DNA of 64,000 nt from Athripsodes cinereus (Eukaryota > Arthropoda > Insecta > Trichoptera > Leptoceridae), in NCBI GenBank assembly GCA_947579605.1, contig OX388317.1:19177384-19241383 (forward strand), written 5' to 3'. Below, piece after piece: positions 10,501 through 22,249 of the stretch; within the stretch, counting starts at the first letter, position 1; the number at the start of each line of letters is the position of its first letter. The notes beneath the pieces were generated by a model. That model searched no databases, was not told the DNA's origin, and was given only the letters and a program-made list of their open reading frames with translations. Made by a program: the position numbers and the translations under genes.

Positions 10501-13500
10501 ATGGCACTTTTTCGACCCGGAAGATGGATTTTAACTCGTTTATCACCAAAGAACTCAATATTGGTAAGAAGAGAACATTGCTTTATGAAAAATATTCTAT
10601 AATTTTGGAAATTATTAGGTCTGTTGAAAATGACGAAGTAATCAAATTAGGTACCTACCTATCTACATATTTTTGAATACACGATATGATTCTTCAAATA
10701 ATGTAGTAATCGGTGTATTTTTTGTACGCTGAAAACATCTTTTGCAATAAAAAAATCAGGATAGGTGGCATATTTCGCTATAGAATTAAAGATAATATTA
10801 TACCTACTAAGATAATACCTCTTCATCTATTGGCGCATTCATATTACATATTATATTAAGTATAATCTCACCGTCAATCTCTCATAACAATTCACCACTT
10901 CTTTAATAGTACCTATGTAGATAGTAGGTATCTGCTCACTTAGATACATGTGTAGGTAGGTACTAGTGATTTTTTTAAATTTTATTTTATTAATTACAAA
11001 CAAACAGCTTTTACATTTTATATAGTACAACTTAAATATTACATTTTTCACAAGCCAGTGAAGTTTGTTAAATTATTTTATTTAACACTATGTTCCAAAT
11101 TAAAAAATATCACAAACAAAAAATAAGTAAAGTGCACTCTATGCACCAGCTGAGGCAAAAAAATATAAAAGTGATGTAACGAATGTGTGATTTTGGATAT
11201 TCGCGAATGCGAATGCGACTGCGAATATTTGTTGCCGACATTCGCGAATGCGAATGCGAATAGCGAATATTGAGTTGCTTAGATTTCTACAATATTGCTC
11301 AATCATTAAAATTTCTACCCCCCCATCGCCGAATTTTCAAAATGGTATAGGAATTTAAAATAATTTCAAAACTCCTCAGTTTTCTAAAATAATATTTTCT
11401 TGCAGTACCTTTTTCTACAATGTTACGGGTAAGTATCCGGTACTTTTACCGAATATCCGATACTTTATTACCGAAATAATATTCCCAAAACATTCGCATA
11501 TTTTTTTGCGAATACTTTGAAATATGCGAATATTCGCGAATGCGAATACGAATATTCGTTACATCACTAGTAGGTACCTATTCGTTTAGGTTTATGGCTG
11601 TGTATGCTTACACTATAATATTGTTACTTCATATAGGTAGGTACCTACTCTTGTTTTATTATTTTTTTCTGTTTTTTTAATGTCATATGCATTCTTATTT
11701 ATTAGATATCAAAACTCACTTTACATATTATGTTGGTAATAGGTTTACTGGGACACATTGCCTCAAGGCAATAAGTACCTACATACCTACGTCTTGAGTA
11801 AAAATTTGTGAATAAATATTTTGACAATAAACTGTTATTTATTATTCATACTTAGGTAATATAATATATTAAATTCTACTTCATAATATCTCTTTTGAGA
11901 AAAATATCGTAATATGTAGCTACATACCTTTATTTTGTTTATTAAAATGCCTAGTGCATATTTATTTTGTTTTGATAAGTATCTATTGTATAAATATTTT
12001 AGTTTATCAGCAATATTTATTATTAACGAAATTATAATAATATGATAAAAATAACATTGAAATTCAAGTTCCTAGCGATTGCTTCTATCTAATCGTAAGT
12101 TTTGTACTTTCATTTTTAGTCTTTATCGACAACAGTGAACCCTAAACAAGAAGAACAAAATGGAAGTTCAGAAAATATCGCTCCGTTTCCAGGATGCAAG
12201 GCACCTTTTACAAACGAACTTAAATTCACGGAGAGTAAGAACTATGATCCAATTCCCATTTATAAAATCATGCACCACACAGGGCATGTTTCAGAAGACC
12301 CTGGACTTTCGCAAGAATTTGTTACTAAAATGTATAAAGATATGACACTGCTGAATACTTTTGATAAAATTATGTACGAGTCTCAAAGGTAATTTTAAAC
12401 GTTATTTATTTATAAGTTATGTTTACATAATATTATTATTGTATACTGTCAACTATGCAGACCCTTTTTGATTGTTTATAAGTTATGTTTACATATTGTA
12501 GACTAACAGAAAAAGATAAAATCTCAAGGTAAACAAGGATTTTCTCCAGGGGGGAGTGGAATTTTTATGGACCCATTTTTGTTTCATGAAATCATGAAAA
12601 CTAAGTCTTACCTTAGTTTTCATGATTTGGTAATTTAGTACACAAAACGTTGAAAGAACCTTTACACCCTCGGATATCTCAGGAGTCGGGGACTCCTATT
12701 TATCCGAATTTGGAGACTCACTTTCTTTTCCTCACGGGCGACCCGAAGAACGGATCAACGTAAGTCGCCTCGCAGGAATAATAAACAAAAGAAACAATAA
12801 ATAACCCATATGGGAAGAAATCAAAATAAAATACACACAATAAATATGTGACAGCATTAACAAAAAATAGATTCTTAAAAGAAACATAAAAACCAATATT
12901 ATACCTAAAGTGCATTTTAGAGTACATACCTATATACAGTTGGTACAGATTACAGAGATAAAGTCTCCAGAAACATTTCGGTTTTAAGACAGTGAGCCCA
13001 GGGGTCACCGAATAACGGGGTAGTGTGAAAATTTACTACACTTTAGTACACAAGCAAAATTTCTACATCCCTTCGAAGTGTTTCACGATTTTTACGTTTT
13101 CATTTATCTATGACTTCTTAAAGGCAGCAGCTTCCAACGCCAATGGCAATTTTCCATACTTTTCCCATACTTAAATGAAAATTCTGTCTACTTCCTTATT
13201 TGAAAACATGTTTTTTTTCGTTTGTTTTTAGGCAGGGCAGAGTATCCTTCTACATGACAAACTATGGTGAGGAAGGTATGCAGATTGGTTCTGCAGCTGC
13301 CCTTACTCCCGAGGACTTGGTGTATGGACAATATAGAGAAGCTGGTGTCTTCATTTATAGAGGTGTCACCATATCACAGATGATCAATCAATGTTACGGA
13401 AACCATGAAGATGAAGGAAAAGGAAAACAAATGCCTGTGCATTATGGATATAAAAATTTCAATCTTGTCACCATTTCAAGTCCATTGGGTGAGATATTTA

Positions 13501-15322
13501 TTTTTTCAATTTAATCAGCTTTATCTAAACCTAAACCCAAAGTTTCACGTTACATGGCTTGTGATTTAATCAAATAGAGACTACTAGTGCCACAGTGGTG
13601 AACATTGGAACTAGATAATGTTTCCTGCAGTTTTCTGTTCAAGTTATAAAATTCTCTGTCGATTGATAAAATACTGAAAATTTGTAACTGCAATGCATAA
13701 TTTTTAAAATCTTTTAATTTGTTTATAACCATACGCCCTCACTCCTTTCTATGAATAAAATTAAATATGTAATATAGGTTACTGTTGGCACAAAGTACAC
13801 ATAAATGCAACCATCTTAACTTACTTACTTAAATATTTCCTTCTGAAAAAATCTGATATTATCACTTTTTTGTGGTTCATATCAGTCAAAGAGACATCTA
13901 CTGGTTTAGATCCAAAGCTTATATATATGTATGTAACTGAAAAATATTGGCATAATCATTAATCTTTCTTAAAACATATTTTATCCATTGTAGTTTTTTT
14001 TATAATTATACAAATAAAGTTTTATTAATCTGCGATTACAGGAACTCAACTTCCTCAAGCGGTTGGTTCAGCCTATGCCTACAAACTCACTCCTAATAAC
14101 CAGCGCTGTGTCATATGTTACTTTGGAGAAGGTGCTGCATCTGAAGGAGATTTCCATCCAGCACTCAATTTCGCAGCAACCCTTGATGCGCCAGTCATAT
14201 TCTTCTGGTAAAAATATCTTCGTCCTCGATGAAATGTGATAGTAAAATAGTCGGTCTATTAATTTATTTCAAGTTTCGATCATTTGATTTCGTATTCTCC
14301 TAAGATGGAATGCCAACACGAGTATGAAAATATAGTTATGAGAATTATTTGAATTAATCTATGAATAAATTCATCCCGAAACTTGATACATATTTGCAAA
14401 TTCAATTTGTTAATCATTGCAACACAACGATTATCATAAAAAAATATATAATTATGATACCTGTTCTGCGGTTTCAGTCGAAACAATGGATTTGCCATTT
14501 CAACCCCTTCATCCCAGCAATACAGAGGTGATGGCATCGGAGCTAGAGGACCAGCATATGGTATCCACACCATAAGAGTGGATGGTACAGATGTCTTTGC
14601 AATCTACAATGCAACCAAAAAAGCCAGGGAATATGCTGTGCAAAACAATAAACCAGTTTTTATTGAAGCAATGGGATATAGGTAACGTTGTATTCATGTA
14701 ATATAATTTTGTAAGAAACCACAATATGCAATATTTCTAAATCAGATGTGAAGCAATCCATCGATTTACTCGGTTATCTTGAGGTAGATTGGTGCAAATC
14801 TGGCAATGTAAATACCATCTAAGTAATTTTATTTATGTAACTTTTTATGATTGCCTCCAGAATTGGACATCACTCCACTTCTGATGACAGTAGCGCCTAT
14901 AGAGACCCTGCAGAATTAACCACATGGAATACCACTGAAAGTCCAATTGGCAAATTGAGACTTTACATGGAAAACAAAGATTGGTGGAGCCAGAAGATGG
15001 AAAATGCATGGATCGCCGAGACAAAGAGCTTGGTTCTCAATACAATGAAGGATGCTGAAAAGAAAACCAAGCCACATTGGAAGGAAATGTTCTATGATGT
15101 TTATTACGATATGCCACATCATATTCAGTGAGATCAACAAACTTTTAATTATGTCTTAATATCTGCTTGCTCATATCGATGCTTGGAATAAATTACCTTT
15201 GTGCATACGAAGAACGTGAAAAATAATCAACTCTTTTTTTCAGGAAACAAATGAACGAGATGGAAGAACATTTGAAAAAGTACAAAGAACACTATCCAAT
15301 GGCTAATTTTAAATCAGAATAA
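10501..15322 (+). CDS. BCKDHA: Branched-chain 2-oxoacid dehydrogenase E1 alpha
   Basis: E1-alpha of the mitochondrial BCKDH complex: with E1-beta and thiamine diphosphate it decarboxylates the 2-oxoacids of Leu, Ile and Val. Exons: 10501-10563, 12120-12388, 13232-13488, 14042-14207, 14478-14681, 14861-15127, 15244-15322. All junctions are GT-AG, phases agree, and the total is 1305 nt (434 aa; human about 445). Exon 1 encodes a basic, acid-free presequence ([17 protein letters not shown]). Family landmarks: [20 protein letters not shown] (about 106-126), GQYREAG (143-149), [11 protein letters not shown], thiamine-diphosphate motif GEGAASEGD (225-233) ending in RNNG (253-256), and the kinase-regulated loop [15 protein letters not shown] (320-334). 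S325 aligns with the main inhibitory phosphosite (human Ser337); the position of the second site (human Ser347) is Asp335. The start ACAATGG has a good context, and exon 1 joins exon 2 in phase 0. Confidence 0.95.
11171..11567. mobile_element. hAT-like MITE in BCKDHA intron 1
   Basis: GTGATGTAACGAAT at 11171 returns inverted as ATTCGTTACATCAC ending at 11567. Both subterminal regions are dense in TTCGC/GCGAA repeats (GCGAATGCGAATGCG). It lies wholly within intron 1. I see no matching 8-bp target duplication. 11307-11400 is shared, inverted, with the element at 53366-53962. Confidence 0.6.
11741..11850 (+). repeat. LINE 3' end, GACAATAAA type
   Basis: GGTTTACTGGGACACATTGC, CAAGGCAATAAGT and TTGACAATAAACTGTTATTA occur in this order. 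The same order is seen at 41012-41097 and 54628-54712, marking a dispersed non-LTR 3' UTR. It lies in BCKDHA intron 1. Confidence 0.5.
12591..12626. repeat. 15-bp perfect hairpin in intron 2
   Basis: ATCATGAAAACTAAG and its exact reverse complement are separated by six bases (TCTTAC). It lies in BCKDHA intron 2, outside the splice signals. No function is evident. Confidence 0.6.
12646..13041. mobile_element. Unclassified insertion in BCKDHA intron 2
   Basis: A 396-bp block lies between direct repeats TTTAGTACACAA at 12634-12645 and 13042-13053, which look like a 12-bp target duplication. It contains paired GGGGACTCC/GGAGTC and CTCACGGGCGACCCGAAGAA motifs. The open frame on its minus strand has no recognisable content. 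The long direct repeat would suit a retroposon, but there is no A-rich tail. Confidence 0.35.
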
Positions 15323-15660
15323 ATATGTATTATCTATGTAAAAAGCTTACAATTTCCACATTTTATCTTTCTCATTATGGATTGGTTACACATTCAGTTA
15401 CCAGCGGAAGGACAGAGTGTCTTGAGTTGACCACACCCAACAGCGTTATTGTCAACCTTTATCTACTCGCTGGTTATGCCCAATTGCACAACCAAATTAA
15501 TCATTAAAAATAACTAGAGATATATTTTGTTTTAAATCTTAGCTACCTGTATCATGAAATTTGTAAAAGATTGTAATTTCTCATTCATACCAACACGGCA
15601 TATTCCACAAGTGGAGTAGCTCTGTAAAATATTAGATTGTAAAAATAAACGAAAATATTT
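15323..15660 (+). other. BCKDHA 3' UTR region
   Basis: This follows the BCKDHA stop codon. AATAAA overlaps the stop (GAATAAATATG) and another AATAAA occurs near 15644, the more likely polyadenylation signal. A short SINE B scrap (AACACGGCATATTCCACAAG) lies at 15590-15625, so the true transcript end is uncertain. Confidence 0.4.
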
Positions 15661-15685
15661 TTATGACTAATTTATTTAAGTATTT

Positions 15686-15805
15686 ATTAATTCATTCTGC
15701 ACTGTACATTGATTTCAAATAATTCTATACATTTATATTAAATTCAATCAATAGGTATCCAGAGGGCGAGTTTATCGCAAAGGCGCGATGTCTTCTAACT
15801 AACCA
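15686..15805 (-). repeat. Retroelement 3' tail E
   Basis: Reading the minus strand: GGTTAGTTAGAAGACATCGC, GATAAACTCGCCCTC, TCAATGTACAGTGCAGAAT, then an A-rich tail. The same series occurs at 29468-29592, 31421-32080, 37262-37355, 47717-47775 and 48028-48140. It is a 5'-truncated non-LTR or SINE-like family. Confidence 0.55.
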
Positions 15806-15982
15806 CATTTTTAATATAACGCAATGAACTTTTTTCTATAATAATACGATCCTAGAAATGGGAGATAAACAAAAAAAATCACCACCCACCCCACCTCCGT
15901 AGGTACCATTACCCCTCCCATTACCATTACTCCTTTTACCACCAATAATGCAACCTTAACTATAATTCTCACTACATTTCAG

Positions 15983-16080
15983 CTTCCCTGAGGATGCCTA
16001 CAAGCATAGGCGAAAACTTTAGGATTTAATATCTAACATTTTGGAAATTAAACAGTGTTTAAAAATATTTTTATTTTACA
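15983..16080 (+). mobile_element. Penelope-like 3' end with hammerhead-like motif
   Basis: CTGAGGA at 15988-15994 is followed by a 5-bp stem GCCTA/TAGGC, GAAA at 16012-16015, then TA|GGA, which can pair with the TCC before CTGAGGA. An A/T-rich end (TTAAACAGTGTTT...ATTTTA) follows, as in the related ends at 27250, 44055 and 44416. Assignment to Penelope-like elements rests on their known hammerhead motifs. Confidence 0.4.
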
Positions 16081-16910
16081 TTTAATCAAAATAAAAAAAA
16101 TGGATTTCCACAGTACAAACACAAAAACTCTTGAATTATTAAAAAAAATCAGTTGATCATGTTAATCAGATTCTGATTATGAGAAAGAATAAGTACATTG
16201 GAAATGAACAGTTCCAACTTCCATTTGTTCATTTTTCCATAATACACAAGGTAGCCGGTAGACGATATTTATTTTTTTATTTTTTTGATCGATAGATAGA
16301 TGTATAAGGCTTCATGTTGTGTATAAAACAAAATAAAAATATTCCGAGGGTTCGGGGTGAGCAGTATAGCCTATTATAAATGTTAAATTAATACCTAGGT
16401 AACGATACTATAGTGCATGAGTTCTATGGAGAATAATAATAATAATAGTACTAGGTAGGTATATATAGTAAATACATAGATATTATTCTACGGGTAAATT
16501 ATTTTCTAGCATTCAAACTCCACTGTGGTTTAAGGAGGATGCTCATTAAATCTCTGCCCGAAGCTATTCATTTCATTCTGTTAGGTATCAACTGTACACA
16601 CCTACATACATACATACATATTAACAATAATAATAATATAATACCTACTTACATAGTGTATATATCTATATGTAATAAATAAATAATATATACATAGTTA
16701 AAAGTATATATTATTTGCATTGAAATTGACTGAAGTTTTGCTGTACGCAATTTTATTTTACGTTTATTCGCTTAGTGATCATCAGTGGCGTGGGTGCATA
16801 AAAAAGTATTGTGGTGTATTCTACGCCTGAGCATAAGGTATTATTGCATACCTAATTATGAGTGTTGTGGATTCAATTATTATAAGCTCTGAAGTAAATA
16901 TAATAGTAAA

Positions 16911-17110
16911 GAGTTCGTCGGTAGCCTGGAGGTAGAGTCTCGGCCTCCAGGACAAGGGGTCCGTGGTTCGATCCCAGGTGCCGGCAAACTCCCCTTTCAC
17001 GGCATAAGCTTTTAGCTTAGTGTGAAAAGTGTATAAGGTTGTATTTGGGTTTATAACAAACCCAGATATATCTTTTTTTTTAAAAGAAAAAAAAAAAAGA
17101 AAAAGAAAAT
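16911..17110 (+). mobile_element. SINE A (tRNA-derived), full length
   Basis: The head carries a box A-like TAGCCTGGAGG and box B GGTTCGATCCC, the RNA polymerase III promoter of a tRNA ancestor. A body follows with AGCTTTTAGCTT and GGTGTATAAGG-like segments, a TTTGGGTTTATAACAAACCC hairpin, AGATATATCTTT and an A-rich tail. Six copies in this window share this order. Confidence 0.85.
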
Positions 17111-17249
17111 TGACTCATAAATAAGTTATTCGCATAAATATATGTTAACTTTAATTGAAATTTAAATAAAATGTTTTTTCTTCTACATTGATTTTTATTG
17201 AGGGAGAAGTCTTTCGTCTTTCAAGGATATTGTTAATCTTATCCTTGAA

Positions 17250-17352
17250 AGATATTTATTGGCACTGAGAGGACAGTTTGCATGTTTGGTACATGCGGGT
17301 GGTCTGTTGACTACCCTACTTGTGGAATATACCGTGAGGGTATAGTAGTAGA
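17250..17352 (+). mobile_element. SINE B 3' half
   Basis: TATTGGCACTGAGAGGACAG, TTTGCATGTTTGGTACATGC and CTACCCTACTTGTGGAATAT lead into CCGTGAGGGTATAG. This is the conserved 3' half of SINE B. Confidence 0.65.
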
Positions 17353-17639
17353 AATATAAAAGTTAATTTCTCTTTTTTAATATCTCTCTACAAACCTATG
17401 CCTACTAATTATAGTGAGTACATTACAACAATAGATAAAGTTAGATTGACTGTTAGATTCGCCTAACTGATACATTTTTTTTTTTTTGCGAATTTTTCAA
17501 AATCGCCTTTATTTATTTTTAGTTTTACCCACTGCCTACGCTTAAAGTTAATATTTTAAATCAGTGTCCATTTCTGACAATATTTAAATCCAAAGAATTT
17601 CTTTTGATTTTAATCGAAAATTAAAATTCGTATGGATAT

Positions 17640-17765
17640 TTATGTACTATTAACTATACTATACTACACAGTCACGCCGTATCATAAATGGGGTAGGCAG
17701 AGAGGGCGGACTTCATATAGATTTGTCTTAACATACTTCTTTCTCTTCTTCTACATTCATACAAG
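17640..17765 (-). pseudogene. RTE-type LINE 3' scrap
   Basis: Minus-strand translation gives C-M-N-V-E-E-E-K-E-V-C, then a stop and decayed frame, followed by TACCCC...GGCGTGACTGTGTAGTATAG. It is homologous to the end of the RTE fragment at 31498-32006. Confidence 0.6.
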
Positions 17766-18669
17766 ATTCAAATGGATACTTTTGTTTATTTTTTAAATAT
17801 AAGTAATTGTTATTTTTTAATATTTTTGTTCTCCAAGATAAATTACTGTGTTGTTTTTCAGTAATGCCGGCAGCTACATAACAGAAATTCACCAATAATA
17901 AATGAAAACAGCACGAACTCAAAATATTTCTTATTATTCATAGATATTTTACTAATTTCGTAGCCCTTGAATATAAAAATATATAAAACAATAATAAACA
18001 TTCTCAGGGTCGTTTTTTTTTCAAATTAATGTATATTTTGAATTTGTGGTGCCCTAGGCAGTAAGTAGTCCGATTTTCTTGTTATTATGACCGCCTCTGA
18101 GAAAGTCCGAACTAGCAGTTAGCTTTTTCACACCACGAAATATTTACATCGCCATCTTGTTTGCAACTCGATTTTTATTCTTTTGCACTGCTTAATTCGA
18201 TGAATAAAGTAGATTATCTACGTTAGAAAGTATTTCATTTATTTTATTTATGTATAATAAGTGTTTTCAGTTGGTTTACAAATAGTTAGATCACCCAATT
18301 TGGAGATGATTATAAGAAGATATTTAAATATTTTTTTTCATCTTCAATTATGTTAGTGTCTTTATACTGTCACAAAGACAATAATTTACGCCATCTTGAG
18401 ATTCAAACAGCTGGTGGATAATTAATGGATGATTCGTCTTAAAGACTTCATGGAATAATTAGATTCGTTGGTGAATAGGAAGTAGTTCTGCTTCTGGAAA
18501 TGAAGATTGATTAGCGGGACTTCCTAGTTAAGTTAGTTAATTGTTTCAAATTACCATAACACTCAAAGTTGAATGCAATTAATGAAACGTTACTATATGA
18601 TTTTCATGATAGTTGTGATGCATAGATATGTGTATTTTCTACATACACCATAATTAATAAACGACTGAA

Positions 18670-18833
18670 TTTTTTTTTTTTTTTAAAAGATATATCTGGG
18701 TTTTGTTATAAACCCAAATACAACCTTATACACCTTTCGCAGTAAGCTAAAAGCTTGTGTCGTGAAAGGGGAGTTTGCCGGAACCTGGGATCGAACCACG
18801 GACCCCCTTTTCACGGGGGCGAGACTCTATCTG
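18670..18833 (-). mobile_element. SINE A copy
   Basis: Poly-T start (the tail read in reverse), AGATATATCTGGG, AAACCCAAATACAACC, AAGCTAAAAGCTTG and the box B complement GGGATCGAACC. The head is truncated near box A. Confidence 0.8.
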
Positions 18834-18839
18834 TATATA

Positions 18840-20440
18840 ATAGACATATACTCGTAGACGGTCCGGTCTGTTCCATAAAATGCGTAGATTGCCAGCACAA
18901 ATAAAAATGTATTATTTGCAAAGTTAGGAAGAGATTATAATTAACCCTTAAGGTATCACATAAAAAAGTTTTTCCCAAAAATAAACTATAACTTTTTCTC
19001 TCGTGCACGTACACGAGGAGACTGCCAGTCTCAGTAGATTCATGTTTGGTTCTTCTTCGGAAACTGAAACTTCGGTCTACAGTATAAGTGTTACAAAAAC
19101 GATTGCTAGTAGATACCTAAGCATTTAGTATCTGACTGATAGTCGATGCAGTTCTTAAAGTGTGAAATGCGCTTTATACCCAGAATCTTAATATTAAAGC
19201 ATTCGGTTGGCTCAGTACACAATAATAACTATTTTCATGTAATTAATTTAGTAATAAATGCCATTATTAAATAAATAGTAAACATCAGTTGTATGAATAG
19301 TCTGTTGTACAAAGTCCATATTATTAATAATAATAATAACTAATATGTATTCTGAGATTCAGGTCAAATAATTGTTACCTATCAATATGTTTCTTTGCTT
19401 TTTTAATATTTAACATGAGAATATTTTTGATAAAATCACTATCTAGATATTTCAATATTTAAAGAATAATATTTAAAGCAAATATATTATATTTAATAGA
19501 CAATTATAGAATAGGTTTCCTACTTCTTTCTGTAAGTTTCTGAATGTCTTGTACGAGACAGGAATCCGTAAAACATCCGTATGTCACTCATTTTGGATGT
19601 TTGATTTATTACGACATGGAGAGGAAAACCTGAATATTCATTTTATGTAGTCACTCTGCTGACTAAGCCACATCTGGAAAATTCCGCGATGGTTTTTTCT
19701 ACGACATCTTCCACAAGCAAGTAGCCAATGAACACACTTCATGTAGCAACATACAAATCATCCTCTATTGTATCATGACGATAAAACATTTAGAATGGTT
19801 GGCACAACTCATGGGTGATTTTATAAAATAAGAATTCTAGATATTATTATTTAATATTTTCAGAACGATGTTAATAATATATTATTTTCGAATAATATAA
19901 TATTTAATTACGTCGATTAATCCTCTTCAAATAACAAAATTTTGTAAGGTGTGATTTCCCCAAAGAGTAGGTAAGTGCGGGAAAAGGAGAATACGAAAAT
20001 CACAGCTGTTTCCTTTTTTGTTATTTTTGTTCACAGATCCATTTTTTTTGATATTTAATAATACCTACTTGTTTTCTTAATATACATACAATGTAACCAT
20101 GATTAAGGTTCGGCTACCTTGGTTGCATTATGGTAAATATGGTTTATATTGGTATTTGAACTCTAGTATACATGAAACAGAGTCTTGATGCTTACGAATT
20201 GACAGAAGGCTGGTTAAATTATCTAATCTTTCTTATAACCAACCTTATGTTTTAATAAAATTGAGGTGGTTGATGGCAAAATCTCAAACTTCATTGATAC
20301 AGGTATTTATGTCTCGTCACCTAAAATAAATTGAAAAAATCAAATCAAGTTGGATAATGTTATTGTACTTGTTGCCGTTACTTTTTGAAGAACAGTTAAT
20401 TCAATATTTCAACGTTCCTAATTTCAAAAATCACCCTTAA
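18840..20440. other. Intergenic, mostly featureless
   Basis: AT-rich sequence. A very degraded SINE B-like stretch runs at about 19505-19700 (CTGAATGTCTTGTACGAGAC, ATGGAGAGGAAAACC), and a SINE C scrap (GCTTACGAATTGACAGAAGG) sits near 20190. No gene signal is visible. Confidence 0.4.
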
Positions 20441-20494
20441 TCAAACAAATATACTATCTACATTTATACGTATACAGTTCATATACAATGAAAG

Positions 20495-20600
20495 GCTAAC
20501 ATGTGTGTGAATATGTATGTATGTACGAATGTGTGTGAATATGTATGTATGTACGAATGTGTGTTTTATAATAATTATCATATTTTGTATGTATGTATAT
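20495..20600. repeat. GTAT/TGTG microsatellite
   Basis: Two imperfect tandem copies of a GTGTGTGAATATGTATGTAT-type unit are followed by GTATGTATGTATAT. The frames on the reverse strand that encode Tyr/Thr/His-rich peptides are artefacts of this repeat. Confidence 0.7.
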
Positions 20601-20884
20601 GAATGAGTATACCGGGGGAATGTGCAAACAATAGGTGTCACAAAAGCTAAAGGAATAAAAGCACCGGCGGCTTTTAATGTCACTAAGTATAGTACCTAGT
20701 TGAATGTACTTTATACATAGGTACAATAATATAATAATACGGACCAGAGCTATCCCAGTCTACCCCCAAATTAATGTGTGGATTTGGAGATAAATAATAT
20801 TGCTTTTATAATATATTATGTGAAGATATAAGGTATAAAATAATATTTTAACATGTACTTACTAATATACATTTATACAACCAA

Positions 20885-20905
20885 GGGGTGGGCAAGGGGG
20901 ATGGG
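20885..20905 (+). other. Potential G-quadruplex
   Basis: Four G-runs (4, 3, 5 and 3) separated by T, CAA and AT satisfy the usual G3+N1-7 rule. A C-rich stretch with local hairpin potential follows. No gene is next to it. Confidence 0.5.
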
Positions 20906-21169
20906 CAGGTGCCCTCCCCAGGACCTTGACAATAATTGTAGGAAAGTTGGTAAAATTAGTAATAAAGTTTCAAGTGTACTGTAAAAGGCAGGTATTAAAT
21001 GCATCAGCAATGAATCGACTCCATGTAATAGGGAATAGTTACTGTGTTGAATTTGGTAATTATATTTGATGATTTAGAGTACATCGTGAGGAAATGTGCT
21101 GTGAACAGATTTGTTCGAAGGTAGCTACATGCTTTCCATTGAGAATGTAGTAGTTTGTGTAGTTTCTGA

Positions 21170-21300
21170 TATCATGTTTTTGTTTTAATTGTATCTTATA
21201 TGTTGATTGTGTTTTGTTTCAAGTGTGTTTTTTTATGTTATTGTTCTGTAAATGCTATTTTAAAAGGCCGCATATTATGTTAATAAATAAATAAGTAAAA
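21170..21300 (+). repeat. LINE 3' end with GGC/GCC tail hairpin
   Basis: T-rich 3' UTR-like sequence ends in TTTTAAAAGGCCGCATATTA and (AATA)n. The same ending occurs near 6812, 29850, 31082, 38425, 41757 and 62825. Confidence 0.45.
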
Positions 21301-21799
21301 AATACAACATCATTGATTGTATCGGCATTAATCTTCTAACACTTCATTTCAAATTATCAAATAAAATAAAATAAATATTTATTATTATTGTGTTATGTAA
21401 CTGTTAAGTTATGTACCTCAACAGTAACATAAAACAATGATAATAAATATTTATTTTATTTTATTTCATAATTTAAAAAATACAATATTTTACATCTTCA
21501 ATTCATTGATGAGGTATGCCACCAATTTTCAATTATCACTTTTTTATTTGCACGGAATAGACGACTTGTATATTCATGCTTTGAACGTAGTTAGTATACT
21601 TACGGGAGATGACGTGATGGTATTATAATTGTAGGTATATTATATACTGAAATAAATTAACGTTTACCTACTACTGTACATATTTTGCGATAATATCTTT
21701 GACAAGTAGGTACTTGGTGTGATATTTAGGGTAAAACGTATACAACATTTGAAAGGTTTCACAACATCACACATTGGCAAAATATCACACGTTTGTAAA

Positions 21800-22024
21800 A
21801 TATCTATCTTCTATCAATCTATACCATCACGGCAAATCACACAAGTGGGGTAGCTAGCAGACTAACTGGATGTAGTAAATATGCGAGATGTCAAATAAAA
21901 AGATATTCAGATTCAGGATGAGTTGATGAGATGTCATACCTTGTAAGATGTAAAATGTATTTTTCCGAACATCTGCCTTTTATGGAAAACTCAAAAACTT
22001 ACGAAAAACAGTGCGATGCCTATT
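21800..22024 (-). mobile_element. SINE B copy, near full length
   Basis: Read in reverse it contains, in order, the CTCAAAAACTTACG/TGCCTTTTATGG head region, the CATACCTTG and GATGAGATGTCA region, and the 3' end CTACCCCACTTGTGTGATTT then GCCGTGATGGTATAG. Diverged but collinear with 53516-53746. Confidence 0.65.
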
Positions 22025-22131
22025 ATTTTTTACCGGGTGTTCAACAGAAATAAATAAGAAGTTATAATATGTGGTTCGAATTCCACTGCAGACATTATTT
22101 TCTTTTATAATACAAGATTCTTTGAGCTCAA

Positions 22132-22245
22132 TGCTAAAGACGACTGGCAGTCCATTGCTCAGGATAGAAAGGCTTGGAGATCTATTGTTTCGGAGGCAAA
22201 GGTCCTACAAGGGCTGTTCGGCCATCGGAAGCAAGTAAGTAAGTA
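22132..22245 (+). pseudogene. LINE reverse-transcriptase C-terminal relic
   Basis: One open frame reads D-D-W-Q-S-I-A-Q-D-R-K-A-W-R-S-I-V-S-E-A-K. The D-R-x-x-W-R-x-(I/L)-V-x-x-A-K pattern is typical of the extreme C-terminus of RTE-like LINE proteins. An AAGTAAGTAAGTA tail follows. Only about 35 codons survive. Confidence 0.55.
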
Positions 22246-22249
22246 TAAT

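Noticed and set aside
12160..12345. Alternative frame inside BCKDHA exon 2
   Set aside because: The other frame is conserved BCKDHA and joins correctly at both splice sites.
16911..17000. A functional tRNA gene at the SINE A heads
   Set aside because: Box A and B are present, but no full cloverleaf is evident, and every copy is followed by the same SINE body and A-tail.
20441..20726. Tyr/Thr/His-rich frames on the minus strand
   Set aside because: They are the translation of a GTAT/GTGT microsatellite.
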